Source: DAOTXL01 sp034435455
GTDB taxonomy: Bacteria > Chloroflexota > Anaerolineae > JAAYZQ01
NCBI GenBank assembly: GCA_034435455.1
Contig: DAOTXL010000092.1
Coordinates: 1 to 64,000 of the forward strand
Direction of reading: 5' to 3'
DNA length: 64,000 nt
Part shown: positions 14,380 through 22,270 of the stretch, in pieces
How positions within the stretch are numbered: the first letter of the stretch is position 1
Layout: each line of letters starts with the position of its first letter
Notes under the pieces: generated by a model
Told to the model about the DNA's origin: nothing
The model's database searches: none
The model's input: only the letters and a program-made list of their open reading frames with translations
Program-made: the position numbers and the translations under genes

Positions 14380-16754
14380 TCCCCCTTCTCCCCAGGCAAC
14401 GTGTTGTCTTTTTTGCGTCCTGCCTCTTTGAGCAACTCGAACAGCCGGTTGGGGCTCAGCGGCGCCTCCAGGATCTCCAGTCCATAGTCCTCCAGGGCGT
14501 TTTCTAACGCCTGGGCAAAGAGGGCCGGCACGGGGATGGCCCCTGCCTCCCCTGCCCCCTTGCTGCCCAGGGGGTTGAGCGGCGATCTGGTTTCCTCGTG
14601 GCCGATCTCGACGCGCGGCACCTCGGTGGCCGAGGGGATCAGGTAGTCGGCCAGAGAGGCGTTGAGCAGTTGCCCGTTTTCATCCCAGGCCAGCTTTTCG
14701 TAGAACGACTGGCCAAGGCCCAGAGCGACGCCCCCGTGGACCTGGCCCTCCAGGATGAGTGGGTTGAGCACCGTGCCGCAGTCCTCAACGGCCACGTACC
14801 GCTTGATCTCGACCCTCATCGTCTCCGGGTCCACCTCGACGATCATGGCGTGGGCCCCGTTGGCCGTGGCGCCATACTGGGGGCCAAAGTAGGCTGTGGC
14901 CTCCAGGCCTGGCTCGGTGCCCGGCTCCACCGCCCCGCGCAGGGGGTTCGCCTTGACCGCCAGCTCGCCCAGGGTGATCGAGCGTTCGGGGATGTCGGCC
15001 ACGCGCACGACTCCATCCACCAGCTCCAACTCCTCTGCAGGTGTGTCCAACAGCTTGCTGGCCAGTTTGAGGACCTTTTGCCGGACTGAGAGGGCGGCGG
15101 CGTGGATGGCGTTGGCGGCCACAACCGACCCCCGGCTGGCAAAGGTGCCCGTTCCCCAGTGGAAGTGGTCCGTATCCCCGGTCACCAGGTGGACGTCGCG
15201 GGGGCTGATGCCCAACTGGTCGGCGACGATCTGGGCAAAGGAGGTAAAGTGGCCCTGTCCCTGCGTGCCGACCCCGGTGGCCGCGCTGACCTTGCCGCTG
15301 GGTTCGATCGTGATCCGGGCCCCCTCGTAGGGGCCGACCCCGGTGGTTTCGACAAAGGAGACGATGCCGATGCCCACCCGTCTGCCCTCGGCCCGCAGGC
15401 GCGGCTGTTCCTCCCTGACGAACTGCTCGTAGCCGATCATGGCCGCTGCTTTGTCCAACGTGGCCTGATAGTTGCCGCTGTCAAAGACCAGTGGGGCAAA
15501 GGCCTGGTCAATGATCTGGTGCTGGTAGGGGAAGGCGTCCGGTTTGATCAGGTTGCGCCGCCGGATTTCGAGCGGGTCCAGGCCCAACTCCCTGGCAGCC
15601 ACATCCACCAGCCGCTCGATGAGAAAGATGCCCTGTGGCCGCCCGGCCCCACGCACCGGCGAGGTGGTGATCCGGTTGGTGAAGACTACCTTGAGTTCGC
15701 TGTGATAGTTGGGGATGTCGTAGGCGCCCATCGAGTGGCTCTGGGTGTTCAACGGGATGGTCAGGCCGTAAGGGTCGTAGGCACCCGTATCGTGAAGAAA
15801 CAGGTGGCTGACTCCCAGAATGCGGCCGTCGCTCCGCAGGGCAATCTCGGCGTCGTGGATCTGGATCCGCTCCTGGTTCATGGCCAAAAAGTTCTCGCGT
15901 CGGTCCTCGATCCATTTGATGGGCCGGCCCAGTTGCAGCGTGGCCCAGGTGAGGGTCATCTCCTCCGGGTAGAACATCATGATCTTGGGGCCAAAGCCGC
16001 CGCCGACAAAGGGGGCGATCACCCGCACCTGGCTTGGTGACAGGCCGAACATCCCGGCCAGGCCGTTGCGGACGGGGATGGGGGCCTGGGTTGTGTCCCA
16101 AATGGTCAGCTGGCGGCTCCTGGCATCCCAATAGGCCACGATCCCCCGGTTCTCCATCGCCCCGGCCACGCCCCGGTCAATGACGATGCGCCGCCTGATG
16201 ACATGGTCGGCCTGGGCGCGGGCGGCGGCATAGTCCCCCTTGTCCTGGACCAGGTGGGCAGCCAGGTTTGAGTCCAGGTCATCATGGACCAGAGGGGCGC
16301 CCGGTTCCAGGGCCTTTTCCAGGTCCACCACGGCCCCCAACGGCTCCAGGTCCACGACAATGTCGTCCAACGCATCTTCGGCGATGTACCGGTTCTCGGC
16401 GATGACCACGGCCAGCGGTTCGCCGGCGAAACGGACTTTGTCTTTGACCAGAGGCACCTGGGTGCGGGTGTGAAACAGGACTCCCTGGATCGTCGGTGGG
16501 GGGATGACCAACGGCGGGCCGTGCCGCCAGGCGTCGCCCATATCCTCGGCGGTGTACACCGCCACGACCCCCGGCCGCGCCCGGGCAGCCGACACGTCAA
16601 TTCTCCGCAGGCGGGCGTGGGCATAGTCGCTGCGCAGGAACGCAGCGTGCAACATGCCGGGGATCTGCACATCGTCCACGAACAACGCCTGCCCGGTCAA
16701 CAGGCGAGGATCTTCAGTACGGGTCATCCGTTTGCCAACATATTTTTCGGTCAT
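14376..16754 (-). CDS. Molybdenum hydroxylase large (Moco) subunit, xanthine dehydrogenase family
   Basis: This 792-residue protein starts at the ATG at 16754 behind AGGAG. It has the opening GKRMTRTEDPRLLTGQA, the FVGGGFGPK motif near 255, the segment SPVRGAGRP near 370 and the catalytic-type Glu in GSKGAGEAG near 733. These place it in the Moco aldehyde/purine/aromatic hydroxylase family. The active-site loop lacks the A-Y-R-C-S-F-R motif of form I CO dehydrogenase, so CO oxidation is unlikely. Such enzymes hydroxylate N-heterocycles or aldehydes with water as oxygen donor. The gap to the 2Fe-2S gene is 4 nt and the overlap with coxG is 4 nt. Confidence 0.93.
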   Translation of the reverse strand: MTEKYVGKRMTRTEDPRLLTGQALFVDDVQIPGMLHAAFLRSDYAHARLRRIDVSAARARPGVVAVYTAEDMGDAWRHGPPLVIPPPTIQGVLFHTRTQVPLVKDKVRFAGEPLAVVIAENRYIAEDALDDIVVDLEPLGAVVDLEKALEPGAPLVHDDLDSNLAAHLVQDKGDYAAARAQADHVIRRRIVIDRGVAGAMENRGIVAYWDARSRQLTIWDTTQAPIPVRNGLAGMFGLSPSQVRVIAPFVGGGFGPKIMMFYPEEMTLTWATLQLGRPIKWIEDRRENFLAMNQERIQIHDAEIALRSDGRILGVSHLFLHDTGAYDPYGLTIPLNTQSHSMGAYDIPNYHSELKVVFTNRITTSPVRGAGRPQGIFLIERLVDVAARELGLDPLEIRRRNLIKPDAFPYQHQIIDQAFAPLVFDSGNYQATLDKAAAMIGYEQFVREEQPRLRAEGRRVGIGIVSFVETTGVGPYEGARITIEPSGKVSAATGVGTQGQGHFTSFAQIVADQLGISPRDVHLVTGDTDHFHWGTGTFASRGSVVAANAIHAAALSVRQKVLKLASKLLDTPAEELELVDGVVRVADIPERSITLGELAVKANPLRGAVEPGTEPGLEATAYFGPQYGATANGAHAMIVEVDPETMRVEIKRYVAVEDCGTVLNPLILEGQVHGGVALGLGQSFYEKLAWDENGQLLNASLADYLIPSATEVPRVEIGHEETRSPLNPLGSKGAGEAGAIPVPALFAQALENALEDYGLEILEAPLSPNRLFELLKEAGRKKDNTLPGEKGE

Positions 16755-16758
16755 GGTT

Positions 16759-17241
16759 CTACTCCTGGGGCGGAATCTTGCTGGCGGCCAGCCTGACCGC
16801 GTCCACAATGTGCTGGTAGCCGGTGCAGCGACACAGGTTGCCGGCTATAGCCTCCCGGATCTCCTCCTCGTCGGGATCGGGATTCTCCTGCAGGAAAGGA
16901 ACCAGGGTCATCAGCAAGCCGGGGGTGCAAAAGCCACACTGAACGGCATGCGCCTCCCAGAAGGCCTGTTGCAGGGGGTGGAGATGTTCCGGGGTGCCCA
17001 GCCCCTCGACGGTCGTCACCTCGTGGCCGTGAGCCTGCACGGCGAACATCAGGCAGGAACGGATCGGCTCGCCGTCGAACAGGACGGTGCAGGCGCCGCA
17101 TACCCCGTGCTCGCAGCCGACGTGAGTGCCGGTCAGCCCCAGCTCGTGGCGCAGGAAATCGCTCAGCAGCAGGCGTGGCTCGACCGTCCGTTCGTAGCGG
17201 GTGCCGTTGACCGTGACTATGATCCTGACTTGGTCGTTCAT
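16759..17241 (-). CDS. 2Fe-2S subunit of molybdenum hydroxylase
   Basis: This 160-residue protein has both iron-sulphur clusters: plant-ferredoxin-type GCEHGVCGACTVLFDG near 42-57, and the C-terminal helical domain with CGFCTPG and CRCTGY. It passes electrons from the Moco subunit to the FAD subunit. I chose the ATG at 17241 because AGAGGAG precedes it at suitable distance; an upstream in-frame ATG at 17247 overlaps that ribosome site. Gene order is FAD, 2Fe-2S, Moco, CoxG. Confidence 0.95.
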   Translation of the reverse strand: MNDQVRIIVTVNGTRYERTVEPRLLLSDFLRHELGLTGTHVGCEHGVCGACTVLFDGEPIRSCLMFAVQAHGHEVTTVEGLGTPEHLHPLQQAFWEAHAVQCGFCTPGLLMTLVPFLQENPDPDEEEIREAIAGNLCRCTGYQHIVDAVRLAASKIPPQE

Positions 17242-17253
17242 GCTCATCTCCTC

Positions 17254-17398
17254 TTTCAATCTCTACTCTCTACTCTCTACTCTCTAATATCTAATATCTA
17301 ATCTCTAATCTCTGTTTCTAATCTCTTAACTCAGATAGTGGAGATTAGATAGCGGAGATTAGATAGTGGAGATTAGATATTGGAGATTAGATATTGGA
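17254..17398. repeat. Simple-sequence array with inverted halves (CTCTAATATCTAAT / GATTAGATATTGGA)
   Basis: The left part (17254-17330) repeats CTCTACT and then CTAATATCTAATCTC. The right part (17333-17398) repeats the complement GGAGATTAGATAG/ATATTGG. The halves are therefore inverted and could form a long imperfect hairpin between the FAD and 2Fe-2S genes. The array reaches into the FAD gene and supplies its last codons and TAA stop. Confidence 0.8.
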
Positions 17399-18265
17399 GG
17401 TTGCTCGCTCGCAGGCCTCGGTCAACGCCCGCTGCCCCAGCACCCTGACCAGGTGTCGCCGATAGTCCGCCGAGGCGTTGATGTCGCTCTGGGGGTCCAC
17501 ATCGGCCTCACCGGCCACTTCGGCCGCTTCGCGGATGGCCTCCGCTGTCGGTTCCTGGCCCTGCAACACGGCTGCGGCCTGGCGTGCCTCGACGGGGCCA
17601 TCGCCCACACTAAAGTAAACCAGTCTGGCCTGATCGCACCGCCCCCGGTCCATCGTCACCACAGCGGCGACCCCCACCAGGGCAAAGTCATGGTGGCGGC
17701 GGGCCACTTCCAGAAAAGACCAGCCGCTGTGCCGGGGCATGGGCGGCAGGAGGATCTCTACCAGCAGCTCGTCCGGCTGCAAGGCGGTGGTGAAAAAGCC
17801 CAGAAAGAACTCGTTAGCCGGAACCCAACGCTCTGATTTCTGGCTGCGAAGGCGAAACCGGGCATTGAGGGCCACGCTTGCCGCCGGCAGCTCGGCCGAG
17901 GGGTCGGCATGGGCCAGGCTGCCGCCCATAGTCCCCCGCGTGCGGATCTGGGGGTAGGCGATCTTGGGCATGGCAGCATAGAGCAATGGGGCGGCCTGGG
18001 CCACCAGCGGGTCGCGTTCCACCTGGCGCTGGCGGGTCATCGCCCCGAGGCGCAGGCCACCATCCCGGTTGGGCTGGATGTAGAACAGTTCGGCAATGTT
18101 GTTCAGGTCCACCAAGACAGCCGGCTTGGCCAGGCGAAAGTTCATCATCGGGATCAGGCTTTGTCCACCGGCCAACGCCTTAGCCTCATAGCCATATTTT
18201 GCCAGGTAGGCCAGGGCTTCGTCAACCGTAGTGGGCGCACAGTACTGAAATGGAGCTGGCTTCAT
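17387..18265 (-). CDS. FAD-binding subunit of molybdenum hydroxylase (second)
   Basis: This 292-residue protein has FAD loops AGGQSLIPMMNFRLA near 32 and TMGGSLAHADPSAEL near 110, the usual CoxM-type signatures. It is the first of the FAD/2Fe-2S/Moco/CoxG run and surely belongs to that enzyme. The ribosome site is AGGAGG, 8 nt from the ATG. The last residues (T-S-N-I) and the stop are encoded by the simple-sequence array, so the 3' end has been rewritten by repeat growth. The loops differ clearly from the first FAD subunit at 5381-6289 (GGTDL versus GGQSL), so they are old paralogues. Confidence 0.93.
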   Translation of the reverse strand: MKPAPFQYCAPTTVDEALAYLAKYGYEAKALAGGQSLIPMMNFRLAKPAVLVDLNNIAELFYIQPNRDGGLRLGAMTRQRQVERDPLVAQAAPLLYAAMPKIAYPQIRTRGTMGGSLAHADPSAELPAASVALNARFRLRSQKSERWVPANEFFLGFFTTALQPDELLVEILLPPMPRHSGWSFLEVARRHHDFALVGVAAVVTMDRGRCDQARLVYFSVGDGPVEARQAAAVLQGQEPTAEAIREAAEVAGEADVDPQSDINASADYRRHLVRVLGQRALTEACERATSNI

Positions 18266-18270
18266 GCTTT

Positions 18271-18378
18271 TTAGCCTCCTATGTCTGGATATTCTCTAAC
18301 CTCTCGTACCAAAGGGGAGATGGCTTGCTCTGTCCACCCATCCACAACCGATCGGTAGTTGTCCAGTTCCGAGAGCAC
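18271..18378 (-). CDS. Possible 35-residue ORF between cyclase and FAD subunit
   Basis: A GTG two bases after the cyclase stop opens a frame reading VLSELDNYRSVVDGWTEQ and ending EYPDIGG before the TAA at 18271. The ribosome site of the FAD gene lies inside its last codons. It has helical, protein-like composition and would be translationally coupled on both sides. It could equally be chance. No family is recognised. Confidence 0.3.
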   Translation of the reverse strand: MLSELDNYRSVVDGWTEQAISPLVREVREYPDIGG

Positions 18379-18380
18379 CG

Positions 18381-20051
18381 TTAGCCCTCTCTGAAGGCCA
18401 CAAACCGCCCCCACATAGACTCGGCTTCCATCGCCTTCTGCAGGTAGCAGCCGATGTAGTAGCGGCCGCTCGGTGCCCAGGCAATGTCGCCGGCCAGGTT
18501 TTCGGCGTGGACGATCTTTTTGGGAAAGAGGTTCAAATGGGTGTCCTGGTAGTATTGATCCAGGGGGAACATCTCATCCCACTCCTTACCAAAGTCGCGT
18601 TTGAGCTTGGCGTTGGCCTCGGCGAAGGTTTTGGGGTGCCACAGCCGCTGGATGGTATTCATCGGGTGGTCCTGGCTGACAGCATCTACCCCCAGCCACT
18701 TGAGCTTTTTGTCAATGCACCATTGGGCAAAGTCGGGCGAAGGGCCGGGATGTTTGATCATGTAGCGGAATTCGTCCGAGTCCGGGCTGTTCCAGCCATA
18801 TCGGTACCAGCCGGTTTTGGTGATCAGGATGTCACCCTCCCGCACCTCGACCACCGATTCGATCATCTGGGGGGTGTAGACGCTGGAATCGCTGACCAGA
18901 TGGGAGATGTCGGCGATCACACCCGGCCCGACCCATTCCCGGAGTGGCACCTGGCCGATGGTCCGGCCGGCCGGCCAGAAGTGCTTTTCGCCATCCATGT
19001 GGGTGCCCAGGTGGATGCTGGCGTTGCAGATCGAACCGTTGCGGCCCAGGCCGAAATGCTGGCCGCCAACCCGCTTGGTGTAGGTCACGGTCAGCGGGAT
19101 ATAGTTGGCCCACTGCGGCGTCTGGACGCTGAAGGGGATGGTCAGGTCCAGCATTTGGGTCGCACTCATCATCTGGAAGAACTCCTCCTCGCTCATGCCC
19201 TCCGGCGGCTGGAGAGCACAGACCCGCGCCCAGGCGGTTTCGACCTCCATGAAGGGGATGGGCATGATCAGGATCCAGGCCCGCTGGTTGCGCAGCCGGT
19301 CAATCTCGCCCACAATGCTCTCTGCCAACAGCAAATGGGCCTTGGGCATGGTGAGGTGGGTCAGTTCGTAATACTCCTCCGGCGGGAACATCTCGTCCCA
19401 GGTCTTGCCATAGTCGGCCAGCAGCCTGGCCTCGGCCAGCTTGAAGTGGTTCTCATGCATCCGGCGGATAGGGGTGTTCATCGGATGCTCGGCACAGCCG
19501 CAATCCACGCCGATAACCTTGAGCCTCATGTCCATAGCCCATCGGAAGAAATCGGGCGAGGGACCGGGATGCCGCACCAGGAAGCCGAACTCTTTCGACT
19601 CCACGCCGCCCTGAGCCGCCGGGTTGAGCACGTCCGGCTGGTCCCACGAGTAACGATGGTAACCGGTGTTGATGATCAGGATGTCACCCTGTTTGACCGT
19701 GGCCCGACGGGTGATCATCTCTGGGGTGTACAGACCATAGTCCGACACCAGGTCAGAGATGTCCACCACCACGCCCGGCCCACACAGGTCGGTCAGCGGG
19801 ATGTCGGCAATGGCCCGCCCGCCGGAATGGAAGGCCGTCTCGCCCACCAGGTGGGTGCCCACGGTATTGCTCCAGTTGAGGATCTGGCCGTTGGCCCCCT
19901 GCCCGCCGCCGTAGGCTCCGGTCACCCGTTTGAAGAAATGGACCTCCAGCGCCTTTTCCCCCGGCCAGGGCGGAGTAAAGATGCTGCAATCCTGCGTCAG
20001 GTCATATAGCCTGGCGCTATCCATGATGTTGATCAATTCTTCTCGGTTCAT
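18381..20051 (-). CDS. Tandem two-domain cyclase-family protein, first domain degenerate
   Basis: This 556-residue protein is two cyclase (PF04199) domains in one chain, joined near residue 290. The second domain keeps the metal signature SIHLGTHMDGEKHFW. In the first domain the same place reads SNTVGTHLVGETAFH, so the first His became Thr, the Asp became Val and the later His became Ala. Only one active site is therefore expected; the first half may be structural or bind ligand. Both halves keep the I-G-V-D and H-P-M-N-T blocks seen in the single-domain paralogue at 7532-8410. The ribosome site is GGGAGGAA. Its place between DUF1116 and the hydroxylase suggests ring-amide hydrolysis. Confidence 0.9.
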   Translation of the reverse strand: MNREELINIMDSARLYDLTQDCSIFTPPWPGEKALEVHFFKRVTGAYGGGQGANGQILNWSNTVGTHLVGETAFHSGGRAIADIPLTDLCGPGVVVDISDLVSDYGLYTPEMITRRATVKQGDILIINTGYHRYSWDQPDVLNPAAQGGVESKEFGFLVRHPGPSPDFFRWAMDMRLKVIGVDCGCAEHPMNTPIRRMHENHFKLAEARLLADYGKTWDEMFPPEEYYELTHLTMPKAHLLLAESIVGEIDRLRNQRAWILIMPIPFMEVETAWARVCALQPPEGMSEEEFFQMMSATQMLDLTIPFSVQTPQWANYIPLTVTYTKRVGGQHFGLGRNGSICNASIHLGTHMDGEKHFWPAGRTIGQVPLREWVGPGVIADISHLVSDSSVYTPQMIESVVEVREGDILITKTGWYRYGWNSPDSDEFRYMIKHPGPSPDFAQWCIDKKLKWLGVDAVSQDHPMNTIQRLWHPKTFAEANAKLKRDFGKEWDEMFPLDQYYQDTHLNLFPKKIVHAENLAGDIAWAPSGRYYIGCYLQKAMEAESMWGRFVAFREG

Positions 20052-20070
20052 TTGTTCCTCCCAAAATTTG

Positions 20071-20133
20071 GAGATTAGAGATTAGAGATTGGAGATTGGA
20101 GATTAGAGATTAGAGATTGGAGATTAGAGATTG
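20071..20133. repeat. Simple-sequence array (GGAGATTAGAGATT)
   Basis: Runs of GAGATTAGA and GAGATTGGA fill the gap between the tandem cyclase gene and the four-helix protein. The array enters the end of the latter and provides its terminal T-N-L and TAA. Confidence 0.8.
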
Positions 20134-20615
20134 GTGGTCTGGAACCATTCGATCTCTTCCTGGGTGAAGAGAGGCAGGAATGTGCCTTCGGTATTGCCGG
20201 TGACATATTCGGCGGCAGGTTCACGGATGGCTTTTGCCGGAGGGTGACTGCTTTGACGTTGAGCTTTCAGATCGGCGGCGAAGGTGTTCAACTGGCGCAC
20301 CAGGTCAGTCAGTTGAACAGCATATTCCTGTGCTTGAGCGGAGGGCATGAGATTGCGCTCTGACGCCCGGTTGAGCCAATACTTGCTCTCGAACAGGCTG
20401 CCACGAGCATAGTACAGAAATTGGAGCTTTTCGCTGTAGTGGAATCGCCCATAAGCCTCGGCGATATTTGCCCCGATCGAATCTGCTGCCTCTGCCAGTT
20501 GCTTGCCAACGGTGTCTCGCGCGAACGGTTTCCAACCCACCACCTGGTGCCAGACCCTATCTGCCACCGTTTCAGCGATCTGCAATACCCTCAATTCATC
20601 AAACTTTAGCGCCAT
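20124..20615 (-). CDS. Four-helix bundle protein (23S rRNA intervening-sequence type)
   Basis: This 163-residue helical protein matches the four-helix bundle family first found in 23S rRNA intervening sequences (TIGR02436-like). It has LAEAADSIGANIAEAYGRF and the FLYYARGSLFESKYWL block. Such proteins form small oligomers, and many stand-alone copies occur near simple repeats in environmental bacteria. It has no obvious link to the catabolic genes around it and may be an inserted passenger flanked by the two repeat arrays. The C-terminus is longer than usual and ends in repeat-derived codons. Confidence 0.8.
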   Translation of the reverse strand: MALKFDELRVLQIAETVADRVWHQVVGWKPFARDTVGKQLAEAADSIGANIAEAYGRFHYSEKLQFLYYARGSLFESKYWLNRASERNLMPSAQAQEYAVQLTDLVRQLNTFAADLKAQRQSSHPPAKAIREPAAEYVTGNTEGTFLPLFTQEEIEWFQTTNL

Positions 20616-20625
20616 CCACCCTCCT

Positions 20626-20675
20626 TATATCTAATATCTAATACCTAATACCTAATACCTAATACCTGATACCAT
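20626..20675. repeat. Simple-sequence array (CCTAATACCTAATA)
   Basis: About six units of CTAATAC/CTAATAT lie between the four-helix gene and the DUF1116 gene. The DUF1116 stop TAG and last codons (G-I-R-Y) come from this array. Confidence 0.8.
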
Positions 20676-21906
20676 ACCTCTCCGCAAACGCCACCAACGC
20701 CTCCTCGAACATCGCCATCGGCGGGCGGACCAACCCCGCGCCGATCTGGCCGACGCCGGGGTCCTTGTGGGCGATGCCGGTGTTGACGCGCGGGGTGATG
20801 CCCTTTTCCACCACCTTGCGGATGTCTATGCCGGTCGGCGTGCCGCGGAAATCCAGGGGCGGGATGGTAAAGTATTTGTGCTCGGTATAAGTGATCTCGT
20901 ACATTTCCAGCGTGGCGTTGATGGCATCTTGGGGTGTGCCGCTGACAAAGGTCACAATGGCCGGGGCAGCCGCCATGGCAAAGCCGCCAATGCCCGCCGT
21001 CTCGGTGATGACGCTGTCGCCGATGTCCCCGCTGGCATCCTCAGCGGTAAAGCCGGGGAAGTAGAGGCCGGCCGGCGTCGCCACCGGCGCGGTAAACCAG
21101 CGGTCCCCCAGCCCGCTGACCCGGATGCCGAAATCGGTGCCGTTGCGGGCCATGGTGCTGACGATGGTGCTGCCCTCGACGCCGTGGGCCGCGTCGGCCA
21201 TTGCCTTGCAGGCCGCCATGACCGGGTTGAGCACGCTCAAGGCATTGTCCCCCAGGAATTTCAGAATGTCGGCGGCGACCTCCGGCCTGGGGGCGGCCCG
21301 GGCGATAAAGGGGGCCAGCCGGGTGGTGAACAGGATCGAGCCGGCCTTGTTGCGGTTGTGGCCCTCGTCGCCCATGTGCAGCGCCTCGGCCAACAGCGCC
21401 CGGATGTCCAGACCGCCGCTGGCCTCGATGGCCTCGGCCAGCACGGGAGCCATGAGCTCCTCCATCCAGCGCAGTTTGGCCAGGACCTCGTCGCTGTAGG
21501 CACCATAGCGCAGCACCTTGCCGTAGCCCTCGTTCAGGCCGGAGTAGGAGCGATTGCCGTGGGTCTTGTTCTCCAGAATATAGACCGACATGGAGGGGCA
21601 GATGACGCCGGCCATCGGCCCCACCGCTCCGTGGTGGTGGCAGGGTTCCAGCTCGATCTGTCCCGATTCGACCAGGGCCTGGGCTTCGGCCATGTCGCGG
21701 GCCTTGCCCTCAAAGATCAGCGCACCGGTGATCGCCCCGCGCATCGGCCCGGAGGCCCGCGCCCAGGTGATCGGCGGGCCGGCGTGCAGGAGCAGGTTCT
21801 CCCGCATCCCTGGCACCACGTCAATGGCCTTGCCCAACCCGATCAGGACCGGGCGGGCTTCCATCATCCGTTCGACAGCTTGTGCGTTGGCTTTCTCGAT
21901 ATCCAT
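20659..21906 (-). CDS. DUF1116 protein (YlbE/AllG-like, oxamate carbamoyltransferase component)
   Basis: This 415-residue protein matches DUF1116 (E. coli YlbE): PCHHHGAVGPMAGV near 90, EGHNRNKAGS near 180 and GLGDRWFTAPVATPAG. In E. coli the FdrA, YlbE and YlbF proteins together carry out oxamate carbamoyl transfer in allantoin use. FdrA is present here (23203-24927) but no YlbF (DUF2877) gene is in the window. The start has AAGGAGAAGGG upstream. The gene has its own predicted promoter about 310 nt upstream, and the last codons and stop lie in a simple repeat. The activity here is inferred. Confidence 0.88.
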   Translation of the reverse strand: MDIEKANAQAVERMMEARPVLIGLGKAIDVVPGMRENLLLHAGPPITWARASGPMRGAITGALIFEGKARDMAEAQALVESGQIELEPCHHHGAVGPMAGVICPSMSVYILENKTHGNRSYSGLNEGYGKVLRYGAYSDEVLAKLRWMEELMAPVLAEAIEASGGLDIRALLAEALHMGDEGHNRNKAGSILFTTRLAPFIARAAPRPEVAADILKFLGDNALSVLNPVMAACKAMADAAHGVEGSTIVSTMARNGTDFGIRVSGLGDRWFTAPVATPAGLYFPGFTAEDASGDIGDSVITETAGIGGFAMAAAPAIVTFVSGTPQDAINATLEMYEITYTEHKYFTIPPLDFRGTPTGIDIRKVVEKGITPRVNTGIAHKDPGVGQIGAGLVRPPMAMFEEALVAFAERYGIRY

Positions 21907-21997
21907 ACCCTTCTCCTTCAGATGGCTTTGGATGCAGGAGGTGTAGCCAAAAGAGCTTTCCCGATAGAGAAGAAAGCGCTTTTGCTCCCCAGTCGCT

Positions 21998-22134
21998 TGA
22001 CATTGTCAAACAGGCATAGCAGAGGAAGGTCTCGACCTCGCTCCAGCCCCCCAACCCCCTTCCCCTCTCCGCCGTGGAGCAGGGAGTTGGGGCAAGGTCA
22101 AAGCCCACAATGTCAAGGGAACCTGACATTGTCA
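21998..22134. promoter_or_regulatory. Repeated palindrome TGACATTGTCA
   Basis: Perfect copies lie at 21998-22008 and 22124-22134, and a partial ACAATGTCA at 22107-22115, all inside the 364-nt leader/intergenic region of the DUF1116 gene. The element is an odd palindrome (TGACA, T, TGTCA). Two exact copies about 126 nt apart suggest a regulator-binding site. They are downstream of the predicted promoter, so they could act by roadblock or looping. Confidence 0.45.
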
Positions 22135-22140
22135 AAGGGC

Positions 22141-22199
22141 CTGTCCGAAAACAAAGGCCGGACAGCCTGGAAAGACTGTCCGGGCAGGCCGGGCCTGCC
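22141..22199 (-). promoter_or_regulatory. Leader with mutually exclusive hairpins
   Basis: On the transcript of the DUF1116 gene, GGCAGGC/GCCTGCC (22183-22199) forms one stem. The segment CGGACAG at 22159-22165 can pair with CTGTCCG at either 22176-22182 or 22141-22147. The two pairings exclude each other, as in attenuators and riboswitch expression platforms. No T run follows, so an intrinsic terminator is not apparent; the switch could act through Rho or stability. Confidence 0.4.
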
Positions 22200-22216
22200 T
22201 CTGCCGGTTTTCGGAT

Positions 22217-22253
22217 CCGCTCCAAGTATAACACACCTGGAGCGGAGTGTCAA
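22217..22253 (-). promoter_or_regulatory. Sigma70-type promoter embedded in a palindrome (DUF1116 gene)
   Basis: On the minus strand TTGACA (22248-22253) and TATACT (22225-22230) are 17 bp apart, near the sigma70 optimum. The -10 box is framed by perfect 8-bp arms CCGCTCCA (22217-22224) and TGGAGCGG (22238-22245). A protein bound to this palindrome would block RNA polymerase, so it reads as promoter plus operator. Alternatively the arms are a hairpin ending the nitrilase transcript, but no T tract follows. Confidence 0.7.
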
Positions 22254-22270
22254 ATCGGGCCGAAAACCCC

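Noticed and set aside
17254..17398. CRISPR array
   Set aside because: Units are 9-14 bp, degenerate, without unique spacers, and partly inside a gene. It is a simple-sequence repeat.
14376..18265. Aerobic CO dehydrogenase operon
   Set aside because: The gene set resembles cox genes, but the large subunit lacks the form I active-site motif and the neighbours are ring-cleavage and importer genes, so CO oxidation is not supported.
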